Assembly (NCBI GenBank): GCA_902729315.2
Contig: LR746265.1
Coordinates: forward strand, 6,578,892 to 6,642,891
Source of the DNA: Spirodela intermedia
Lineage: Eukaryota; Streptophyta; Magnoliopsida; Alismatales; Araceae
Direction: 5' to 3'
DNA: 64,000 nucleotides
The stretch's first letter is position 1; the number at the start of each line of letters is the position of its first letter. Under the pieces are notes generated by a model that was not told where the DNA came from, made no database searches, and was given only the letters and a program-made list of their open reading frames with translations. Shown in pieces: positions 56,601 through 64,000 of the stretch. The position numbers and the translations under genes were made by a program.

Positions 56601-59053
56601 ATGTGAAACTTACCGAAAAATCTCAATGCCAACAAAATTTCTAAGAGCAGGATGAAGGAAAAGATGAAATAGCAAATATACTTGTGAATTTGACAGTGCA
56701 ACAAATAAAGAAAACAAGCGCCACGTCCATTTTTGCTGAAATTTCACAGCCAAGAGTAGGGGACTTGCTTCGACATTTAGATCCCGGGAAATTTAAGATA
56801 ATTAAACATAAATGCGGAACATGTCAGTCCTAAATATCTTGATGATTCAAACGTCTACGAACTACATCTACCAGAAATTTTAGATATTGGCATGATTTAT
56901 AGAAAGAGTATAAAAAAACCCGCGTTGTTTTCAATCCGAAGCCATAGAGCAGGAGCCCCCTACAGTACATTCCTAATAGGAGGAGATGTTACCCGGGGCA
57001 CTGACTGACACAGTTTTGATACCTAAGAATTCAAAACATCAAAGTGAAGGTTTATCTCAATTACGCCAATTCACGGTAAGCATGTGCTAGTGCAAACACA
57101 TTCGCAGCGACTTGTTTCTGAAAGAAATATATTTGAGTAAGAATTTAGTGAAGGGGAGATATGGAACTACATGAATTCCCGCATAGAACACTCTAGTTCG
57201 AAGTGTGAATCAAAATACTCACGCCTGAGACCAAGCAAAGCCCCAAGGAAAGTATCAGGCACAACCCCTCACTTCCTTCAGCTAGTCCACCATAAGGTTG
57301 ACCAACTTGACTCAAGAACCAAAACAATCAAGTGGGCTTATACCGACCGTGTCGCAAAATTACACGAGGTCAACTTCAGCTCATATGAAAAAAAGTGACA
57401 AAAACTGTAATCCTCATCAATGATAGGAGGGAGCCCTGGAATATTTGGATAGTAATCAGCTTTTTACTTGGGCCACTGTTACCCTCTGTGAATTTTTTCA
57501 GGCAAGCATTGCCTGCACATTTTCTTCCTTGTCCCAACAGATGCCACCTCTTCATTGTTTTCCCATCGTATTACAGCGAGCCATTGCACTTCTCCTTTCA
57601 TAGCCACTAAAGCTCCTGAGCTTGAAACATCAATGAAAAGAAAAGCATAATCCAATTTTCCCAACCAAGATATTAAATATCTGCCCATTTAAAACTCTTG
57701 TTTCATCCATATCACCAACAGTCATGCTATCCACGTCTCATAAGATATATTCTCTCTCTTACTTTAAGAGAGCCGTAAGGTGAGCATCTTGAAGACAGAT
57801 GCGGTATTTGGTAACAGAATCGGGAACCCTAAAATGCGATTTTAAGCAATATTCCACATGTGAGGTCGTCTAATTTACCTTCTCCTTTACATTTTAGATG
57901 ATGACCATGTAATTCATCAAAGAACGAAGGAAGTCCTGCAATGCATAAGACAAGGAGCATGTTTCAGCTGGGCTGCTTATCTAATCCACGATGTTGCCGT
58001 ACGGAATTTGGACTTTCTTCACTGTTTATTCTTCTGAGACGAATAAAAACAGGCTAATTATTTGAATATTAGGGCCTGTCCATGGCATCTAGGTACATAA
58101 ACCATGACCCCAAGAACCAGCATTTCAGAGACATAGCCAAGGGTGGTCTTGATGTTCTGAAATCCCGTCCACAGAGCAAAATAACTTCAATATTTTAATT
58201 CTTCTACATTTTCTTTTTTCAGAGGGCAGACATGAATTATTCTGGCTTTGTATTCCCTTCGTTCACAATAATCTAAATTCCAGTTTTTGTTTTTTTGTTT
58301 TTTTCTGTTCTATGAAAACAGATCTAAAAAGACGAAAATGGGATATATTGATTCGGGAGCGAATGGGGATGGCACCTTAGATTTGGAGATGATCTTGACC
58401 GCAACAAGCTGGCCCTTGATGTCGCCCTTTTTGGCCCTTGCAGAGCAGGTATGGCCGAAATGGCCCCGCCCAACCTCCTTCCCCAGCTCATATTTTGCCC
58501 CGAAATTCATGGCGTAACCGAAGCTCTTGTCCAAGGGCCGCTCCTGCTCTCCTGCACCATTTGTGTTCCCCTCGTCGGCAGCATCGCCGGCGCCGCCACC
58601 GTCCTCCGGGATGGGGGTATCCTTGGGCTTTCGCCGACCCTGCCTCCTGGCGATCGATGCCTTGATATGCTTCGCCGGAGAAGGAGGAGGGAAGGGCCAG
58701 TGGAAGATCCTCCGCGGCGTCGACCTTGCGGGAGACGGCGACACGCCCGCGGGAAGGGGGCTGGAGGAGCCCCCGTGAGGGAATGGACTGGGCCAGGGGC
58801 TTGTAGAGCCGTGCGGGAAGGGGCTGGGCCAAGGGTTTGGAGACGACGACGATGGGTTGCTCGGAGTGTTCCTCACCGACGGCACAGATGGCGCGCCGCC
58901 GAAGCCGCCGGAGTCGCCGCCGGTGACGATGCCGTTCACCGGTGAGGAGATGAATTGGCGGAGAGGCGTCTTACGATGGCCCTGTTCGCCACCGCCGCCG
59001 CCGTCGTCGTCCTCCCTGGACACGGGAATGCCCTTCCCGTAGCACTGCCCCAT
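50638..59053 (-). CDS. CDPK-related protein kinase (CRK)
   Basis: Eleven exons, 58376-59053, 56413-56543, 55591-55632, 55365-55473, 55169-55247, 52982-53278, 52452-52561, 51821-51928, 51613-51675, 50850-51017 and 50638-50772, give 639 residues, all in phase. The N-terminus MGQCYGKG has Gly2 for myristoylation and Cys4 for palmitoylation, so it is membrane-bound. A Pro/Ser-rich variable domain follows. The Ser/Thr kinase domain has the Gly loop [10 protein letters not shown], Lys in VAVKII (about 220), HRDLKPENFLF (314-324), DFGLSDF (337-343) and APE (361-363). The C-terminal calmodulin-like part ([60 protein letters not shown]) has degenerate EF-hands, the trait separating CRKs from true CDPKs. 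CRKs are largely calcium-independent or calmodulin-modulated. Confidence 0.95.
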
Positions 59054-61004
59054 CTCCCCTCCTCCTCGCCACCACTTCCACGCCTCTCCCTTGCAGCCTC
59101 CGACTTCCTGCTTGAACCCCCCTTAAAGATATCCCCAGCAGGCTTCCTTCTCGGTCGCCGGGATTTGGTCAGAGGGTAACCCACCCGAATACGGATCTGA
59201 CGACGGCCCTCTGAAGACTTTCCTAGAAGTTGAATAAGGAGATCAATACCAATCAGACCTTCGCTCCCATTCTACAGAGACAGAGAGAGAGACTGCACCG
59301 ACAAGAGGGCAGAGAGAAGAGTTTCTAAATGGGGAGATGGCGTCCGTAACGGGCGCAGCAGAGACGCAGTAGTCAGTCAGAGCCTCAGAGACACAGATAG
59401 AGAGAGAAAGAGAGAGAGAGAGGAGACAGCGGTAGCTGGGAGGGGAACGGCGGCGGAGGCGCCGGCGCGGGGGGGGGGCGGGGGGGCGAAGGCAGGCGTA
59501 GAGGCGTTGGTGGACAGTGAAATGATGCGTAAAAGAAAGGGAGGTACCGTTTGTGGTCCGCTCGTGGTCCGCCCATCGGCTCTGACGTCGGCTATTTCGG
59601 CATAACAATAAATTCAGTAATAAATTTGGGGGCCCCACCGGCCGCCAGATCTACCCCCCCCCCCCTTCGAGGGTTCATCGTTTCTACATCGCCGGATTAG
59701 TCAACGGCGGTGAGTCCTCACATTCGGCACAACAGATATCCGCGTCCATATGAACCCAGATATTTGTTGATTTCTCTTTTCCATAGTAAAATTTTGACTA
59801 CTCTCCATCTCTCCGGGTCAACGTCTCATATCTGGAAATTATCCTCATTAACAATGTCTTTAAAATAATAACAAGTTGTGTGCAGACGTGGGCATCTCTA
59901 TCTCTTTCTCTCTCCAAATATTGATGGAATATCTGCGTTGACATGTCTCCAAAGCCGTCTTCTTTGAATTCTGTCTTGACTAAGGCGGTCAAATCCTGGA
60001 AAGCATACTCCTTTATTACGCAGGACCTGATTAATAGCTACTGATAATTATCCCCATGATTTTATTGATTGAATTTCTTTGTGGGTCAACGGAGAGAGAG
60101 GATGATTAAGAAGCGGGTGATGGGCTTGGTGTTAAATAACGTTGACTCGTAATAGAAACGAGAGCGCCGTCCACGTTGACTAAATTTGTTGGGCGTAGTC
60201 CAGTGGGATTGTTGACAAGAAAAGATTCTTAAATTCCAGTGGATGCGGAGGATGTCTGAGGAAATTCAATCACGCGTTCTTGTGCGGTCCACGAGCGGAC
60301 CACGGACCATGGAAGAGAAGGAATCGTACCGTTGACAAACATAACGAGCGAGCGAGGAGGGGAGAGAGAGAGGGAGGCGGCGGGGTGGTGGCGATCGAGG
60401 TCACAGCAGAGGCGAGGAGCTCCGGGGGGGACTGCGCGGTGGGTTCTTCACCGGCGGATCACCAGAATCTTTTACCGCCTAAGGTCCGCTAGCGGCAGGT
60501 CAACGGAGGGCCTCTTTGTCGTAGTCCAACGGATGGGCGAACGAACCCGATTCAACGGCGGGTTTCTTTGTCGTAGGCATGACGGGGTGTCCCGAGCTGA
60601 TGTCAACGCGTCTCTGCGGCCCACCGCGTTGACATTTGGGCCCGGAAACGACGACTAAGTAGTGTCACCAGAGACGGCGACGGTTTTTGTTGTGCCTGAC
60701 CTTCCCGAGATATTGAAACACGTGGAATTATTCAGATAGAAGCAGTTTTTATAGGGGTTTTTCACAAAACCACCTGCGATGGGCCTGGGCTTTTCCTGAA
60801 ACCAGAGCCCGTCCTCCAGTCCAAGCCCAGCGAGGAGAACAACGAAAATTAAATAATAATAAAATAATATATTTATACATTAAACCATAATATAAATCAG
60901 CAATTATTTACCGTTCACCAAGATCAGGAGGCGCCCAACGACTAAGACCAGCAGGTTATCAAATCCAACCGTACTTCCTAAAATCCACCTCTTCATGCAA
61001 CCAA
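59054..61004. other. Upstream region of CRK and spacer
   Basis: 59054-59560 is the GC-rich leader and promoter of the kinase, with GA at 59394-59421 and a G-rich run at 59469-59487. From 59700 the sequence is AT-rich, then a second GC-rich block lies at 60280-60660 with no recognisable protein. A short inverted similarity (GTGGTCCGCTCGTGG near 59558, its complement near 60286) is noted. GGGCC/GCCCA words occur at 60780-60830. Confidence 0.45.
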
Positions 61005-61139
61005 GAGCAAGATTTTCCTTTGATTCCGGTTCTACCTAGAAAGAGGTGTTCTACGCAGTCGGTCAATGAAACCCACTGTCCACTTCCCGGAGACAATTCT
61101 TCATCTAGATGATGGTAATATCCGTCCTTTTTCTAGAGA

Positions 61140-61174
<35 letters not shown>

Positions 61175-61625
61175 CCCTTGGAAGAACCCCTGGCGCAGTT
61201 GAAGCACCTCTGAGACATTCACTGGGTCAGATCGCCCTGTGAGTGAAGTCAACTAACGAGACATTTACTGGGTCTTCATCTATCTGAGAGCAATCTTTTC
61301 TTTTGATTCGGGTTCTATCTAGAAAGAGGTGTTCTACGCAGTCGGTCAACGGTCATTCATCAGCAGTCGGTCAATGAAACCCATTATCCACCTCCCCGAG
61401 CCAATTCTTCATCTAGATGATGGTAATACGTACCCTGTTTAGAGAGAGAGAGACACACACACACACACAGAGACAGAGACAGAGACAGAGACAGAGACAG
61501 AGACAGAGACAGAGACTGAGGTGCAGAGACAGAGACAGACAGAACCCTTGGAAGAACCCCTGATGCAGTTGAAGCACCTCAGAAACATTCACTAGGTCAG
61601 ATCGCCCAGCGAGTGAAGTCAACCA
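61005..61625 (+). repeat. 283-bp tandem duplication with internal microsatellites
   Basis: Copy 1 starts at 61005 and copy 2 at 61288 (both GAGCAA). Shared blocks include AGAAAGAGGTGTTCTACGCA, CAATTCTTCATCTAGATGAT and CCCTTGGAAGAACCCCTG. Copy 1 contains a GA microsatellite (61135-61174). At the same point copy 2 has (CA) followed by about ten GACAGA/AGACAG units (61441-61530). Copy 2 also repeats a short GCAGTCGGTCAA segment. Confidence 0.9.
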
Positions 61626-62664
61626 CGGAGAAATGCCAAGAACGGTATGAGGATAAAAAATTCAGACTTTACTAAAAATTCCCTATGGATATCGAAGAAA
61701 TCTTCACACAAAATGTTTTCATCACACACTGACGATAATCACGCATGAATCTGAGGGGCATAGCCATCTTGCAGTATCTGAAAGCCAAAACAGCGGCCGT
61801 TCTATCCAAAATCATCACTGCTCGTCAAAAAAATGCCCCGAAAAATTCATTACACGCATGGAAAAGGAGACATCTGTCAGGAATACAAAAAATTAGACTT
61901 CCAAAACTATATGAAACTTGGAGTACCATGGGACAGAGCAGAGCCTAAGAGATAGGTAATGATCGTTCATATGACTTAGAATTCGTCATGATATTAATAA
62001 ATAAACCATTTCTACCCTTTCTCAGACATCATATTTGCCATTTTATTGATATTTTCCTCTCAGCTTCATATAAATCTTCTCAGAATTCAGTGAAAGCTTT
62101 CCAATTGGAGGGGAGATTTAGCAATTTCATCCACCAGAGGTCAAATAATTTGGAATCGAAGCAGAAAATTGGGAAGGCGACCTGCGCTAAGAATCCTCAT
62201 GTCTGATCATCCTTAGCCTCTCATGCATCTTCTCCATCCCCACAAGGCCATCTCCACAGAAACTATGCTCTCGAAGATTTTGTAGCATAAAAAATGGAAA
62301 AAGAAACATGTACGAACCAGTTTATCTGCGACAAGCATTTAGATAATGGCATCGATCCCTAGCTAGGGTTTTTGGCATTAGAAATATAACCGATGCCAGA
62401 TAACTTCAATAAGATAATTCACGCGGGTAGGAATATCAGCAACAAGTTTGGATTCAAGTGTAATAAGTAAAGAAAATAAGGAAAATGGAGCATGATCTGA
62501 TTGCAGACCAGGATTGGGGAAATTTCAGCACAGGTTATAACAGAAAATTATTTCATTACAACTTCAGCAAGTACGGATTTGGCCGTAGATGGGATGACTC
62601 CAAGAGAAGGACAAGGACGTGGAGTGTGGGAATACCTTTCGCCGATTTTCGCTTAGGGCACCAT
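61626..62664. other. 3' flank of the bTHXm gene
   Basis: AT-rich sequence without a recognisable gene. It lies downstream of the leftward bTHXm coding region and probably includes its 3' UTR. Confidence 0.5.
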
Positions 62665-63009
62665 CTAGATGAGCTTGAACGGAAGAGGCCAAGGAGTGGA
62701 CCTGGGGACCTCGAGCTTGTCCTTGATTCTCTCGATCTTCTTCTTCATCTTAGGACGTGCGTTACCGAACGAACCCTTGAAGCGCTTCCCCCTCTTCGTC
62801 TTCTTGTCTCCACGCCCGCACGTCTCCGGCGAAGCCACCCACTCCGAGGAGGACGATGAGGCGGCGGGAGCAGCGCTCGCCGGATCGGCGGCACACGCGA
62901 GGGAAGGCGTAAGGGAACCGGAGTAGGAGGAGAATGCAGCGACTCTCTGAAACTGCTGCTGACGCCCTGCGAGCTGCATCACTCGCAGCACAGCCCACTG
63001 CATCGCCAT
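62665..63009 (-). CDS. Mitochondrial ribosomal protein bTHXm (S31)
   Basis: One exon encodes 114 residues. The C-terminal half is the THX/S31 domain: CGRGDKKTKRGKRFKGSFGN, ARPKMKKKIERIKDKLEVPR and STPWPLPFKLI at the stop. This matches plant '30S ribosomal protein S31, mitochondrial', a small-subunit protein that binds 18S-type (small-subunit) mitoribosomal RNA. Residues 1-60 (MAMQWAVLRVMQLAGRQQQF, then Ser/Ala-rich) form a basic mitochondrial presequence with no acidic residue in the first 40. The frame is open further upstream only through a GA repeat read as Leu-Ser, so I chose the ATG at 63009. A second Met follows two residues later. The antisense ORF is a shadow. Confidence 0.92.
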   Translation of the reverse strand: MAMQWAVLRVMQLAGRQQQFQRVAAFSSYSGSLTPSLACAADPASAAPAASSSSSEWVASPETCGRGDKKTKRGKRFKGSFGNARPKMKKKIERIKDKLEVPRSTPWPLPFKLI

Positions 63010-63047
63010 GTCGCAGGATCTCGGACGCCCGCACGCACAGCGAGAGT

Positions 63048-63049
<2 letters not shown>

Positions 63050-63086
<37 letters not shown>
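63050..63086. repeat. (GA)18 in the bTHXm leader
   Basis: A GA run about 40 bp upstream of the bTHXm ATG (CT in the sense strand), probably in the 5' UTR. Confidence 0.95.
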
Positions 63087-63091
<5 letters not shown>

Positions 63092-63237
63092 GGAGGCAGT
63101 GGCACAGGGAGGCGTTCAAGAGAGAAGCAGCAACAAGGTTAAGGGCAAGGGCCGATATGGTTCGCCGGAGGGTATTTAAATAAATATTATAATATTTACG
63201 GTATGAAAGTAGCAATAACAAAGAAATGGGGTTTTTC

Positions 63238-63242
63238 AAAAA
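63238..63242 (-). terminator. Pol III terminator of tRNA-Glu
   Basis: Five T in the transcript sense lie two bases beyond the tRNA 3' end, the normal RNA polymerase III stop signal. Confidence 0.7.
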
Positions 63243-63244
63243 GC

Positions 63245-63317
63245 TTCCGTTGCCGGGACTTGAACCCGGGTCTCTCGGGTGAGAGCCGAGTATCCTAACC
63301 AACTAGACTACAACGGA
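63245..63317 (-). tRNA. trnE-CTC: tRNA-Glu (anticodon CTC)
   Basis: A complete 73-nt cloverleaf without intron. The acceptor stem TCCGTTG pairs with CAACGGA, with A as discriminator. The D arm GTCTAGTTGGTTAGGAT contains box A. The anticodon arm is CTCGG-CTCTCAC-CCGAG with anticodon CTC at 63281-63283, decoding GAG. The T arm carries GGTTCAAGTCC (box B). No CCA is encoded, as expected for a nuclear gene. The sequence matches the usual plant cytosolic tRNA-Glu. Confidence 0.97.
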
Positions 63318-63409
63318 TTTGGTGAAAAGGATAAACGTTTAAAATAACTTTTAAGTTACATCCACATTTCCACAAGTACTACTCGTAGACTGTCAGCAGT
63401 TGGCGGCAA

Positions 63410-64000
63410 ATGGATTCTCTGCAGCTCTCTTCTGGCACCGCCTCGTGCCGCCAGACTTCGCCGCTCTTCCTCCTTCTCCGGCGAGGACTCTCCTCGTCTC
63501 ATGGTGCTTCGACCTATTCCTCTACCTTCTCTTCATTGAACTCTCCTCTCATCGCATGGAGCAGACAATGCATATTCCGCGCTGCCTGCCTATCCTTCCC
63601 CTCGACTACCACTGTTGCCTGCTCCTCCAACGGCGGTATCAGCGGCAACAAGGTCGCCTACCGTCTCGCTAGAGATTTCCAGTTCGCCAACTCATCAGAG
63701 AGCCCCACGGTCCTCTCCATCCATTCTCCGCTGCCTCCTCCCGCCGCATCTGCCGACCGTACCATTTCCCTTCCCATCGATTTCTACAAGGTCCCCTCCC
63801 GCCCCATGTCGCCTCCTGCACTTCTGGGAAACAATGCTCCAGTTGCATACCCTGTTTCTCTCTTAATCTGTTCTCCCTGGTGTGTGTGGCGCATTTGCTA
63901 GGTTTTAGGAGCGGATACTCACTTCCTAAGCGACGGAATAAGGCGAGCCTTCGAGGTGAAGTGCTCCACTCCTCCGCTGGATGGCTTTAGCCAGGATGCT
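63410..64000 (+). CDS. ARC6: ARC6 chloroplast division protein (N-terminal part)
   Basis: Two exons are visible: 63410-63790 (127 codons) and 63902 onward to the window edge. ARC6 is a J-like protein of the chloroplast inner envelope that anchors FtsZ2 and recruits PDV2 to the division ring. Residues 1 to about 70 form a Ser-rich transit peptide. KVAYRLARDFQFANSSESPT, then RTISLPIDFYK, then exon 2 VLGADTHFLSDGIRRAFEVK and PPLDGFSQDA match the start of the ARC6 J-like region (Arabidopsis has IPIDFYQVLGAQTHFL). The intron is 111 bp, GT-AG, phase 0. The rest of the protein (TPR-like region, membrane span, IMS domain) lies outside the window. Confidence 0.92.

Noticed and set aside
1-64000. CRISPR arrays, operons, phage or integron elements
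   Set aside because: None is present. All evenly spaced repeats found are microsatellites or local duplications in plant nuclear DNA.

Overview
The window is nuclear DNA of a flowering plant. Genes have GT-AG introns, plastid and mitochondrial presequences are present, and the gene families are plant-typical (SAUR, EBF, CDPK-related kinase, ARC6, DUF538, S40, MIR166). First exons and single-exon genes are very GC-rich while introns and spacers are AT-rich. That 5' GC gradient fits a monocot better than a eudicot, but this is an inference. The window holds no operon, phage, CRISPR array or intact transposon. Most of it is ordinary, gene-dense plant chromosome.

Layout, left to right. 0-10 kb: the start of a gene for a plastid-targeted protein leaving the window (-), a BTB/POZ protein (+), the chloroplast rhodanese STR14 (+, six exons) and MYG1 exonuclease (-, seven exons). 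10-13.3 kb: an AT-rich gene desert. 13.3-24.8 kb: an At1g01500-like tail-anchored protein (-), a DUF538 protein (-), a MIR166 locus (+), an At1g16860-like membrane protein (-, four exons) and an S40 senescence regulator (-). 26-38 kb: AP-1 sigma adaptin (-, seven coding exons, the first only an ATG), a TBC Rab-GAP (-, five exons) with a possible 66-codon ORF just upstream, and Mediator subunit MED10 (-, five exons). 39.6-47.6 kb: an EIN3-binding F-box protein (-) and a SAUR protein (+) separated by a 5.6-kb spacer. 50.6-59 kb: a CDPK-related kinase (-, eleven exons). 62.6-64 kb: mitochondrial ribosomal protein bTHXm/S31 (-), tRNA-Glu(CTC) (-) and the first two exons of ARC6 (+), which runs off the right edge.

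The genes do not form one pathway. Several touch hormone or developmental control (EBF in ethylene signalling, SAUR in auxin response, miR166 on HD-ZIP III genes, S40 in senescence), two act in membrane traffic (AP-1 sigma, TBC), and several are organelle proteins (STR14, ARC6, bTHXm, MYG1). The clearest secondary signal is the density of GA/CT microsatellites at gene edges, in places touching a start or stop codon. Other points of note are a duplicated intron end before the BTB exon, whose reading frame has no AUG, a minisatellite in MYG1, and a 283-bp tandem duplication near 61 kb. I rebuilt each spliced model by hand; all internal exons join in phase. I found no convincing wholly new system.
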